Positions 1 to 8,831 of a stretch of DNA of 64,000 bases are shown piece by piece; the first letter of the stretch is position 1, and each line of letters begins with the position of its first letter. Under the pieces are notes generated by a model. It was not told where the DNA came from and did no database searches. It saw nothing but the letters and a program-made list of their open reading frames with translations. The position numbers and the translations under genes were made by a program. This DNA comes from Marinobacter sp. Arc7-DN-1 (GTDB lineage Bacteria > Pseudomonadota > Gammaproteobacteria > Pseudomonadales > Oleiphilaceae). The stretch covers positions 3,596,001 to 3,660,000 of the forward strand of contig NZ_CP031848.1 of assembly GCF_003441595.1 (NCBI RefSeq), given 5' to 3'.

Positions 1-1682
1 CCTATCTGCAACAACAAGCGACGCGTTATATCTGCTGTAATCGGAAGTGCTTTTTGCTCTTCAAGAAGCCCGAAAAGAAAACTTTCTTTTTTATCTGAAT
101 TCTCAATAATTGAAAACGTCAACCACATAATGCTTCGATAAAGATCAAACTTAAAAAAACCATGAAACTCGTCTTCGTGTCTTTTAATATAATCCGAATC
201 AAAAAAGACATAGTACATCGCCTTCAAAGAATGAAACGCGTCCTCTTGGCTTGCCTTTTCTATATTCTGTTGCAGAAGCTCGAATAACCTCTCCACAAAT
301 TCTTCATCAATTGCTTTCTTCAAATACTCTTCACGATCAATAGTTCCGCTTAGAAACGAAACTATCTCCGTATCTGACACTGAACCAGGTGGAACCTGAT
401 AATGAAGGGCCGTATACAAACGTTTCTCCGACGCTACCCGTCCACATTTATCGTAATCGGAGCCGTACATTGAATAAGCGGTATCATCGAGAAGAGGAAA
501 CAATTCTTTTAATATCCCTCCTATATAGATAGAATCTTTTTCAGAACACTTCGCGAGAACGGCTTCTCTTTTTCCTTTATTTATTTCTATAACCTCTTCC
601 CGCTTTTCAAAAGAAATATCGTCATCAAATTTTCGGCCGACATACAATTCGGGGGAGTCTTTAATTGATTGATATATTTCGTGGCTCTTTATGGCCAAAA
701 TAGATAGGCAGTACAAGTCTGTGAAGCAAACCTTACCCTCGGTCTGAGCAAGCACAAATCGTAAATGATTGAAAATCCTTTTTAGCTCACGAGGGCTTCT
801 TATAAGATGTTTTGCATAACGATGATATAAATAACTCAATCTTTCCTGGTCGCGCTCAAAGCTATCTGTTAAAGATTTTTCCGATAAATTTTGGAGCTCG
901 ATATTGGCTAGATTCTGAAGATCACGATGGGCTATAATAGGCAAAGGAATTCTTAGCTGAACTACTTTATCTATATATTGACTTGATTTGTCAATACCCT
1001 GCTTTTCAAGCGATCTTGCGAGATAAGTCGGGTCAAATGACAATAAAAAGGATGTACCCGGAAAATCGGCTACGGCCTTTACCAGCCTAATCACTTGGAA
1101 TGCTTCATCTGGAGTCAATCGGTCAATGTCGTCAATAACAACGACTATTGATACTCCCAGATTTTCTAGAATAGAGTTTATCTTTTTCTTTCTCCCAAGC
1201 AGATCAAGTTCTCTTAATTTACTAATCTTTTTAGTGGCGCCACCAACCGCACCGAAAACCCCTTGAACTGTTGAAGCCCATGGTTCCACTCCAGGAATGA
1301 ATTTCATGGCGTTAAATAGCTTTGAGTACGCCAATAACTCCCTAGAGGCCTTTAATCCTTCTTTTGGCCTATCTGGTATATTGAGTTGCGCGGAAAACTG
1401 AACCAAAAAATCTTGTACTAAGGCCTCTGCTTTCCCCGCCAACCATGGATTATACTCCACTATTACAGGACTATTTTCCTGTTGTGATAAAGTTCTTTTA
1501 ACGAGATTAATTACAGAGGTTTTTCCATAGCCCCAATCGCCTTCAAGAGATACTGTCATACAGTCATCAGTGGGTGCTACGAGAAGTATTTTTGCCAAAC
1601 GCTCAGAAAATTCCTTTCTACTCAAAAGGTCAGGATTTTCCTCTTCGCCGCTAATCGGCTGATCATTATGGTAACTTCCCAT
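1..1682 (-). CDS. KAP-family P-loop NTPase (3' end outside window)
   Basis: The frame is open from an ATG at 1680-1682 to the left edge, giving about 560 visible codons, so the C-terminus is missing. A Walker A motif (GDWGYGKTS) lies near residue 45. A Walker B block (VVVIDDIDRL) lies near residue 180 and is followed by a sensor-like stretch (SFLLSFDP). This arrangement is typical of KAP NTPases, predicted ATPases that are often membrane-associated and frequent in phage-defence and other accessory islands. No membrane segment is obvious in the visible part. Base composition is clearly more AT-rich than the core genes to the right, which supports recent acquisition. The family is fairly sure; the biological role is unknown, and a defence role is only inferred from the family and the island context. 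Confidence 0.8.
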   Translation of the reverse strand, partial: MGSYHNDQPISGEEENPDLLSRKEFSERLAKILLVAPTDDCMTVSLEGDWGYGKTSVINLVKRTLSQQENSPVIVEYNPWLAGKAEALVQDFLVQFSAQLNIPDRPKEGLKASRELLAYSKLFNAMKFIPGVEPWASTVQGVFGAVGGATKKISKLRELDLLGRKKKINSILENLGVSIVVVIDDIDRLTPDEAFQVIRLVKAVADFPGTSFLLSFDPTYLARSLEKQGIDKSSQYIDKVVQLRIPLPIIAHRDLQNLANIELQNLSEKSLTDSFERDQERLSYLYHRYAKHLIRSPRELKRIFNHLRFVLAQTEGKVCFTDLYCLSILAIKSHEIYQSIKDSPELYVGRKFDDDISFEKREEVIEINKGKREAVLAKCSEKDSIYIGGILKELFPLLDDTAYSMYGSDYDKCGRVASEKRLYTALHYQVPPGSVSDTEIVSFLSGTIDREEYLKKAIDEEFVERLFELLQQNIEKASQEDAFHSLKAMYYVFFDSDYIKRHEDEFHGFFKFDLYRSIMWLTFSIIENSDKKESFLFGLLEEQKALPITADITRRLLLQI

Positions 1683-2130
1683 GAACTTATTTTCCCTTTC
1701 TATTCTTTACTTCTAGGACGAAAAGTGGCTTTGACTTGAACGAGCCTTGCGCCATGGATAAGCCGCCTCTTTGGGGCGCCGCCACCAAACTGTGGACTTC
1801 CAGAATAAATTAGACACGCCCCGTCAGAACCCTATCGGTGCCCTACCAACCAAGGCCACTGTGCAACCATACCATGGCCCTGAATCCAACAATGGGACGT
1901 TGGGTCTTCTTTCCTATAATTATCTTCGCCATCGCCATTTCCTTCAGAGGAGTGATCGATTCGAGCCTATTTAATTGGCGCATGTCCATTATTGGCCACG
2001 ACGAAATTCGAACGCCCGAAATAAACCCGATATCAGCGGTGTTCGCCGAATCGGAATAATTATTCCACTTATCGTTAGTCAATCCGCTTAAGCGCTTCGC
2101 CAATCGTCAAAATTTAATCGAAAGCCGATT
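1683..2130. other. Intergenic stretch, no secure gene
   Basis: This stretch lies between the HNH 3' fragment and the KAP gene. The only plausible reading is a plus-strand frame at 1874-2059 (61 codons) with one hydrophobic segment (WVFFPIIIFAIAISF) that could be a small membrane protein. It has no convincing ribosome binding site. A perfect 14-bp palindrome (ggaataattattcc, 2053-2066) follows it. No RNA gene is recognisable. Confidence 0.3.
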
Positions 2131-2333
2131 CTAAGCTGAGAGCTGCAAATATTCACTTTTGTTTAAGCTCCGGCACTCATTCAGAAAAGACGGTATCCAT
2201 CCAGCCTCGGATGAGGAGGGCTGAAGATTATACTGTTTCACAACACGGAGAAATCTCGCCACATAACCACACTGGGCTGACGGTGGCAGCCATTCGTCCG
2301 GGCCCTTGGCGCCTTTGCTGCGATTCAAGCCCA
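2131..2333 (-). pseudogene. 3' fragment of split HNH (DUF1524-type) endonuclease
   Basis: Read on the minus strand, this encodes the last 67 residues of the secreted HNH nuclease whose first part lies at 14895-15444. It begins inside the family signature after the HNH site (NRSKGAKGPDEWLPPS) and ends at a TAG at 2131-2133. The fragment has no start of its own. Joined to the N-terminal part through a single CCCA (plus strand), the two pieces give 753 nt, which is exactly 251 codons without a stop. The gene was therefore intact before the 12.56-kb element entered it. That the fragment is a DUF1524 C-terminus comes from recognition of the motif; the in-frame reconstruction is direct from the sequence. 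Confidence 0.85.
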
Positions 2334-2629
2334 GTTATACGAAGTAGGCATAACTGATTTTTGTTGTTAATTTTTCTCGAACCTCTGAAATCCATGCACT
2401 GCTCAGCTTTTTTACAGCAACATTTTTTTGCAACGTTATTTCGACCATCATTGATTCTTAGTTTCAACTCAGCCCGCAACATTTGTTCGTGCGCTCCACG
2501 AGACAAATCTAGGGTTGGCATAACGGCTGTGAGCGTAGACAGGACAATGCCAGAGAGAGAAGAGTTCAGTTCAGACATGAAGTGGGCACCCCAGCAGTAA
2601 GGGGATGACCGCCACCGTCGCTTTTCACC
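2334..2629. other. Left terminal region of the mobile element
   Basis: This holds about 300 bp between the broken gdh and the element end. A minus-strand frame from ATG 2578 (reading SELNSSLSGIVLSTL...) runs across the junction into HNH DNA in the wrong frame and contains a CCCKK stretch. I recognise nothing in it and treat it as unlikely to be a gene. The extreme end has the inverted pair gttat/ataac at 2334-2354. Confidence 0.35.
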
Positions 2630-3934
2630 TCACCCAAGTTGGTCATTGAAATAGCCTTGAGTGCCCTGTTGAGCCATGGCATCCACAATCCGCCCGACAC
2701 CCTGGATATAGGCGGCTGTGCGCAAGGGTATGGCTTTCTCCTCCGCCAGGTTGAAACAGGCATTCGCTTCACGCTCAAGACGCTGCCTGAGTTGCTTTTC
2801 CACGGCTTCGCCTGACCAGTAATCGCCCATCCGGTTCTGAACCCATTCCAGATGGCTGACTATCACGCCGCCGGCGTTGGCGATGATGTCCGGGATCACC
2901 GGGATATTACGATCCTTCAGGACGCGGTCACCGTCGCTGCTGACGGGGCCGTTAGCGATCTCCACGATCATCCTGGCCCGGACCCGATCTGCGTTGGCGT
3001 CCGTTATCTGGTTTTCCAGTGCGGCCAACACCAGAACATCGACGTCCAGTTCCAGCAATTCGTCGCCGCTAAGGGACTGCGTGTCCGCGAGGTCACACAC
3101 GGAATCGTCGCATTAGACCATGCCCTTGAGTTCGCGGGTACGGTTTTTGTGACGCAGGATGGGCGAAGGATCCAACCCCTCATCACTGTAGATGCCACCC
3201 TGGGAGTCAGACAATGCGACAATATTATAACCGACATCGTGCGCCAGGCGCGCAAAATGCTGGCCGGCGTTACCGAACCCCTGGACAGCCACTGTCAGAT
3301 CTTCCGGTTTCTGGTGCTGCCGTTTTACCCACAAGTCCAACACCTGCAACGCACCTGCACCAGTGGCTTCCTCACGACCAATGGAGCCCCCTAGTCCCAG
3401 GGGCTTACCAGTAATGACGCCGGGCACGTGCCGACGTTCGATCTGGGCGTATTCATCCACCATCCAGCCCATGATTATGGCGTTAGTGTTGACGTCGGGG
3501 GCCGGAATATCGCGTTCAGGGCCGATCACATCGTGAAAGGCACGGATATAGCTGCGGGACAATCGCTCCAGCTCCAGGCGGGAGAGGGTCTTCGGATCGA
3601 CACAGATACCCCCTTTGGCACCACCAAACGGCAGGTCGACCGCAGCGCACTTCAACGTCATCCAGAAACTCAGTGTCGCGACCTCATCCTCGGTGACATC
3701 GGGGTGGAAGCGAATGCCGCCCTTGGTGGGGCCACGGGTATCGTCGTACTGCACGCGCCAGGCAGGAAAAACTCGCAGCGAGCCATCATCCATGCGCACC
3801 GACAAACTGGCCTGATGGATGCGTTTAGGTTGCCCCAGGCGGTGGCGACTATCGTCAGCCACCTCCAGCCACTCGTAAATGTCAGCCATTCGGGATTGGG
3901 CATCTTCGAGTAAGTGATGGGTATTACTGCTCAT
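2630..3934 (-). pseudogene. Glu/Leu/Phe/Val dehydrogenase interrupted by one in-frame TAA
   Basis: The product would be an NAD(P)-dependent glutamate dehydrogenase of about 434 residues, deaminating glutamate to 2-oxoglutarate. The N-terminal part has the catalytic-lysine loop (GGAKGGICVDP) and the hinge (PLGLGGSIGR), followed by the Rossmann motif GFGNAGQ. Translation stops at a TAA at 3113-3115 just after ELKGMV. The same frame continues immediately with CDDSVCDLAD and the conserved LELDVDVLVLAALENQI to the true end at 2630. In homologues the interrupted position is usually aromatic, so a TAC/TAT to TAA change explains it. The start is ATG 3934, preceded by GAGGTAACC. It follows the merD-like gene in the same direction and is probably transcribed from the mer promoter. 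It could also be a sequencing error. Confidence 0.8.
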
Positions 3935-4018
3935 GGTTACCTCAATATCTCGATAGGGAAAGTAAGGTGTAGACAGCCGTGTCTTTTCTCTGGACACCGC
4001 TCCGGTGTAGGCGTTCAC

Positions 4019-4441
4019 TTATGGCGAAATTGAATCGCTTAACCCGGCTCCACGCTCTGCCTTTGTCAACACTTGGGTACAGCGATTCAGCGCCGCCCTC
4101 TTAACGGCAAGAGTATCCTGTATTTGCCGCTTGGCTGTGCGGCACTGCTGCTCATCCCCGTTGTCGAGCGCATGAACAAACTCGGCGATTTCCGGGAGCC
4201 CCAGGCCTGCCTCACGACAAGCCCCAATGAACTTCAGCCGTTCCAGACAGCGGTAATCAAACAAGCGAAAGCCCCCCGAGGTTTTTCCGCAGGCCTGCAC
4301 CAGTCGCATATCCAGGTACGTCCGAATTTGCGGCACCGACAGACCACAGCAACGGGCCGCCTGGGAAATGACATACCCTTGGCTTTGTGTTTCCGGTCCG
4401 CGTTCAACGTCAGGTTCTGCTCTTAGAGTATTCACCGTCAT
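4019..4441 (-). CDS. merD: MerD-like MerR-family coregulator
   Basis: A 140-residue protein with a MerR-type N-terminal helix-turn-helix (VISQAARCCGLSVPQIRTYL) and the wing region TSGGFRLFDYRCLERLKFI. The string RTYLDMRLVQACGKTSGGFRLFD aligns by eye with MerD of Tn501/Tn21 ([20 protein letters not shown]). MerD is known to bind mer operator DNA and help switch the operon off after induction. Position supports this: last of the regulatory/resistance genes, reading from ATG 4441, one base after the merB stop. A longer upstream start at 4480 would overlap merB and is less likely. It lacks the MerR set of three mercury-binding cysteines, so it is not a second mercury sensor. Confidence 0.7.
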   Translation of the reverse strand: MTVNTLRAEPDVERGPETQSQGYVISQAARCCGLSVPQIRTYLDMRLVQACGKTSGGFRLFDYRCLERLKFIGACREAGLGLPEIAEFVHALDNGDEQQCRTAKRQIQDTLAVKRAALNRCTQVLTKAERGAGLSDSISP

Positions 4442-4442
4442 G

Positions 4443-5066
4443 TCAGTCACTCTCCGCTTTGTCGAGCAATTGCCGGGCAATGGCCTGACCCAGTTCGAAA
4501 CCTTCCTGAACAGTCACAATGCTTGCGTGCGGTTTGTCCCCGGACCACGCTTCCCCGGCAGATCGAGAAGCAAAAAAGTGGACATCGCAACAGAAGGCAC
4601 TGCGAATGTCGCCGTCCGTGGCCACGGAAACCAGCGAGAGAACCGCGTCCTCTGGCTGGAGCGAAAGCACTTCCTGTGGCGTGACCGTCAAGGTGACCGG
4701 CTTGTGGGTGTGGGGACAACGCGACCGAACCTGTGCGGGTTCGCCAATGACAGCCGGAAACATCAAGGCGTCGAGTGCACACCAGGTGTAGAGCGGCTGA
4801 TCGTTTACCACAAACGCATGCGGCGTTTCACGCAGGGTGATGCCTGAGCCGACCAGCCGTCCCTGACCGTCATACTCGACGGTTCCGCAAGGCAGCTGTT
4901 CCAGCACCTGCACCACCTGGTCCGTCGTCCAGTTGAGCGACGCTGCAAGCCGCTCAAGAGTGACCGGACGACCCTGGACCAGCTCACGCAATAGCGCCAC
5001 ATGAAGCGTGGCCTCCGCTTCTCCGGTCAGGCCCAGCCGATTTACGATTTCACGCACATCATTCAT
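4443..5066 (-). CDS. merB: Organomercurial lyase MerB
   Basis: A 207-residue cytosolic enzyme that protonolytically cleaves the carbon-mercury bond of organomercurials, releasing Hg(II) for MerA. From the ATG at 5066 the catalytic residues fall exactly where the well-studied plasmid enzymes have them: Cys96 and Asp99 (YTWCALD) and Cys159 (AFCCD). The N-terminal part is the winged-helix-like region (VTLERLAASLNWT). The start at 5066 is chosen because it follows AAGGCAAGG at good spacing, lies 11 bp after the merA stop, and gives canonical numbering. An upstream ATG at 5132 would sit inside merA. Its presence makes the operon broad-spectrum (inorganic plus organic mercury). Confidence 0.95.
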   Translation of the reverse strand: MNDVREIVNRLGLTGEAEATLHVALLRELVQGRPVTLERLAASLNWTTDQVVQVLEQLPCGTVEYDGQGRLVGSGITLRETPHAFVVNDQPLYTWCALDALMFPAVIGEPAQVRSRCPHTHKPVTLTVTPQEVLSLQPEDAVLSLVSVATDGDIRSAFCCDVHFFASRSAGEAWSGDKPHASIVTVQEGFELGQAIARQLLDKAESD

Positions 5067-5077
5067 GGGGCCTTGCC

Positions 5078-6726
<1,649 letters not shown>

Positions 6727-6749
6727 GGTTACTCCTTGGTCGTCCCGGT

Positions 6750-7025
6750 TTATTTCAGGGTGGACGGATAACCCGCATTGGTGGTGGCCTGAGTCAGCGC
6801 CTCAACGGAGGTTTTCTCATCGTCAAAGGTCACCGTCGCATCCCGTTCCTCATATCGGACATCCACAGCACTTACGCCGTCGACCCGCTTCAGGGCGGCT
6901 TTGACGGTAATCGGGCAGGCCGCACAGGTCATGCCTGGAACGGACAAGGTCACCGTTTGTTGTGCCGCCAGGGTAGGCAGGCTGAACAGCGTAAACAGTA
7001 CGGCGGTGATTAGGGACTTTTTCAT
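6750..7025 (-). CDS. merP: Periplasmic mercury-binding protein MerP
   Basis: A 91-residue precursor. Residues 1-20 are a signal peptide (MKKSLITAVLFTLFSLPTLA) with cleavage near AA. The mature part is a single heavy-metal-associated fold with the GMTCAAC motif (Cys34, Cys37), which binds Hg(II) in the periplasm and passes it to MerT/MerF. Length and motif match the family throughout. It lies 37 bp downstream of merT and 23 bp upstream of merF in the same operon. Confidence 0.95.
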   Translation of the reverse strand: MKKSLITAVLFTLFSLPTLAAQQTVTLSVPGMTCAACPITVKAALKRVDGVSAVDVRYEERDATVTFDDEKTSVEALTQATTNAGYPSTLK

Positions 7026-7062
7026 GGTGTGGTGCCTCTCAGTAAATAGGTTGGATCAGGTT

Positions 7063-7425
7063 TCAGTAAAACAGCGGTAAGACGAAAGGGAACGCCAGCG
7101 CGGTCAGTATCAGCAGCGCGACGATCCAGAAGGTGATCTTGTAAGCAGTGCGCACTTGCGGTACCGCGCAGACTTCGCCCGGTTCGCAGTCCTGCGCGGG
7201 CCGGTATATCCGACGCCAGGCAAAGACCATCGCCAACAGAGCAGCACCAATAAACCACGGCCGGTAAGGCTCCAGAGCGGCAAGGTTGCCGATCCAGGCA
7301 CCGGAAACACCAAGGGCGATCAGGACCAGGGGGCCAAGACAGCAGGCCGATGCGAGCACTGCTGCGACCCCGCCTGCGATTAATGACCCGCGACCGGATT
7401 TGGACTCTGATTTCAACTCTGACAT
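7063..7425 (-). CDS. merT: Mercuric transport protein MerT
   Basis: A 120-residue inner-membrane protein with three predicted helices. The first carries the vicinal pair Cys28-Cys29 (ASACCLGPL), and a second pair Cys80/Cys86 lies in the cytosolic loop (QDCEPGEVC), as in classical MerT. The start is ATG 7425 (MSELKSE), the first gene after the mer promoter. Upstream in-frame starts at 7569 and beyond would lie across the operator and inside merR, so they are rejected. It is the first structural gene of the mercury-inducible transcript. Confidence 0.95.
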   Translation of the reverse strand: MSELKSESKSGRGSLIAGGVAAVLASACCLGPLVLIALGVSGAWIGNLAALEPYRPWFIGAALLAMVFAWRRIYRPAQDCEPGEVCAVPQVRTAYKITFWIVALLILTALAFPFVLPLFY

Positions 7426-7462
7426 TGTGATTGCACCTTTTATGGCCTTGTTCGATAAGCTA

Positions 7463-7493
7463 AGCTTAAAGCCGTAGTCAACTACGGAGTCAA
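7463..7493 (-). promoter_or_regulatory. merT promoter with MerR operator
   Basis: On the minus strand a -35 TTGACT (7488-7493) and a -10 TAAGCT (7463-7468) are separated by 19 bp. This is the overlong spacer that MerR must untwist. The spacer contains the interrupted dyad ccgtag-tcaa-ctacgg (7472-7487). Sequence and spacing closely match the Tn501/Tn21 mer operators. merR starts on the opposite strand six bases away, so the same site also governs merR. Confidence 0.95.
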
Positions 7494-7498
7494 GGCAA

Positions 7499-7948
7499 AT
7501 GTCGGATGAAATGAACTCATTGACCATCGGGGGGCTGGCTAAGGCGGCGAACGTCTCAGTTGAGACCATCCGCTACTACCAGCGACGTGGGTTGATACCG
7601 GAGCCCCAGCGTCCTCTCGGGGGTATTCGACGCTACGCTCCCAGCGATATCAGCAGGTTGAGCTTTGTGAAAACTTCGCAGCAGTTAGGCTTCAGTCTCG
7701 ATGAGATCAGCGACCTGCTCCGGCTCGAAGACGGCACCCACTGCCAGGAAGCCAGTGTTCTGGCCGAGCATAAGTTGCGGGACGTGCGCGAAAAGATCGA
7801 CAGGCTGAAGAAAGTCGAGTTGGTTCTGGGCGAAATGGTTGACCGATGCCACGCCCAACAAGGCAATATTACCTGCCCGCTGATTGGGTCATTGCATGAA
7901 GGGATCAGGGGGCATATAACCCAGAGGGACGAGCAATCTGCCCAGTAA
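7499..7948 (+). CDS. merR: Mercury-responsive regulator MerR
   Basis: A 149-residue dimeric regulator that represses and, with Hg(II), activates the divergent mer operon. The N-terminal helix-turn-helix is [20 protein letters not shown], then the wing (RRYAPSD) and the long dimer helix. The three mercury ligands are Cys82 (THCQ), Cys117 (DRCHAQ) and Cys126 (ITCPL), in the same numbering as Tn501 MerR. It is transcribed away from merT, with its start next to the operator and a weak AAGG ahead of the ATG. A second ATG at 7511 is possible, but the numbering favours 7499. Confidence 0.95.
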   Translation: MSDEMNSLTIGGLAKAANVSVETIRYYQRRGLIPEPQRPLGGIRRYAPSDISRLSFVKTSQQLGFSLDEISDLLRLEDGTHCQEASVLAEHKLRDVREKIDRLKKVELVLGEMVDRCHAQQGNITCPLIGSLHEGIRGHITQRDEQSAQ

Positions 7949-8123
7949 TATTTGGCTTCGGGCCGGTGTTGATCTCGGTTAGCCCTGTGTCCACTCGGCC
8001 CCGTACCAAGGTACAGACGTTAATCTGGCAATAGAGATGGCAAGGGTGCCGCCCCACCCGCGCTCCCAGTGACCTTAGCATTCAGAAGTTAATAGAATCG
8101 TGGAGCTAGTGCCGACGACCCGG

Positions 8124-8312
8124 TCAACGAGACCAATAGATACACAGGGTACCACTTGCTTTGAACGCGATTTCAGATCTTCCGAGTAGATTGTCTGGCT
8201 CCCACTCGAAAAGTTCGTCTGGGTGCAAATTATCGATAACGTAATGGTCGGTATGCTGACGTACGGACTTGCGGTGTTCGGGTGGTGACCTGCTTCGATT
8301 TTTGCTGTCCAT
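8124..8312 (-). CDS. Small ORF at the end of the recombinase operon, unknown
   Basis: A 62-residue reading frame starting 6 bp after the stop of the preceding small recombinase-operon gene and in the same direction. It reads MDSKNRSRSPPEHRKSV then a more ordinary HYVIDNLHPDELFEW and ends WSR. I recognise no family. The close spacing makes it a possible fifth operon member; its short length and arginine/serine-rich start make it equally possible that it is not expressed. The 175 bp between it and merR hold nothing I can name. Confidence 0.35.
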   Translation of the reverse strand: MDSKNRSRSPPEHRKSVRQHTDHYVIDNLHPDELFEWEPDNLLGRSEIAFKASGTLCIYWSR

Positions 8313-8318
8313 TCGTCA

Positions 8319-8831
8319 TCAGGCGATCCCCAACTTCTTTTTTATCGGCAGAGGTAAACCTTCGAAGATTTCGTCCAACGGTTCTGCTGCCAATGTCCTC
8401 AACGCTTCGTTCTTCATCCGCAATTCCTTGACCAGATCGACCAGGTCGTCTTTCCGGCTCTTCCTGATCCCGGTGGCTGTGGGGCGTTCAGCCCGCTTCA
8501 GTTTCGCGCTCTTGGCTTCGTCTAGATCCACGTTTACTGCATCGAGGTACTGTTTGAGATGGGGTGAATAGCTCGACGTGTTCATGAGCGTCGCGCGGTT
8601 CATGCCGAGCACTGCGGCGACTTCGGAGCCTTTGATTTGATAACTTTTCTTCACGAGAAAATCCGTAGGCGTGCGGTGACGCCGAATGTAGAGCGCTTTC
8701 TCTCGTTTCATATCCTCAACACACTGCCAGGCGGCAGCACTGGCGTTTCTGTCGGAAACCCAGTCTGGACGATCTTCGAGTCCTTTGCCGGCCCCTGCCT
8801 CCGCACGTTTTTTTAGATACTCCATCACCAT
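8319..8831 (-). CDS. Small partner protein of the recombinase operon
   Basis: A 170-residue protein. The middle holds a helix-turn-helix-like segment (KGSEVAAVLGMNRATLMN), and the C-terminal part is highly charged and helical (KSAKLKRAE...DDLVDLVKELRMKNEALRTL), probably a coiled coil. Its ATG shares one base with the stop of the 895-residue recombinase (TAATG), so it is translationally coupled. A small last protein next to large recombinases is also the Tn554 layout (TnpC) and the gamma-mobile-trio layout (GmtX). Similarity to either is inferred from position and size, not from a recognised domain. A DNA-binding accessory role in integration or excision is likely. Confidence 0.6.
   Translation of the reverse strand: MVMEYLKKRAEAGAGKGLEDRPDWVSDRNASAAAWQCVEDMKREKALYIRRHRTPTDFLVKKSYQIKGSEVAAVLGMNRATLMNTSSYSPHLKQYLDAVNVDLDEAKSAKLKRAERPTATGIRKSRKDDLVDLVKELRMKNEALRTLAAEPLDEIFEGLPLPIKKKLGIA

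Noticed and set aside
2053..2066. 14-bp palindrome ggaataattattcc.
   Set aside because: AT-rich, isolated, with no nearby promoter or gene that it could control; likely chance.
2316..2331. A 16-bp stretch (ggcttgaatcgcagca) is shared, on opposite strands, by the HNH gene at the element junction and by the DNA at 20277-20292 next to hairpin copy 2.
   Set aside because: About one exact 16-bp match is expected by chance in a window this size, and nothing beyond the 16 bp is shared. It is not evidence that the element targeted both sites.
2228..2578. Minus-strand 116-codon frame starting MSELNSSLSG with a CCCKK stretch.
   Set aside because: It crosses the element junction and reads HNH DNA in the wrong frame; no family resemblance.
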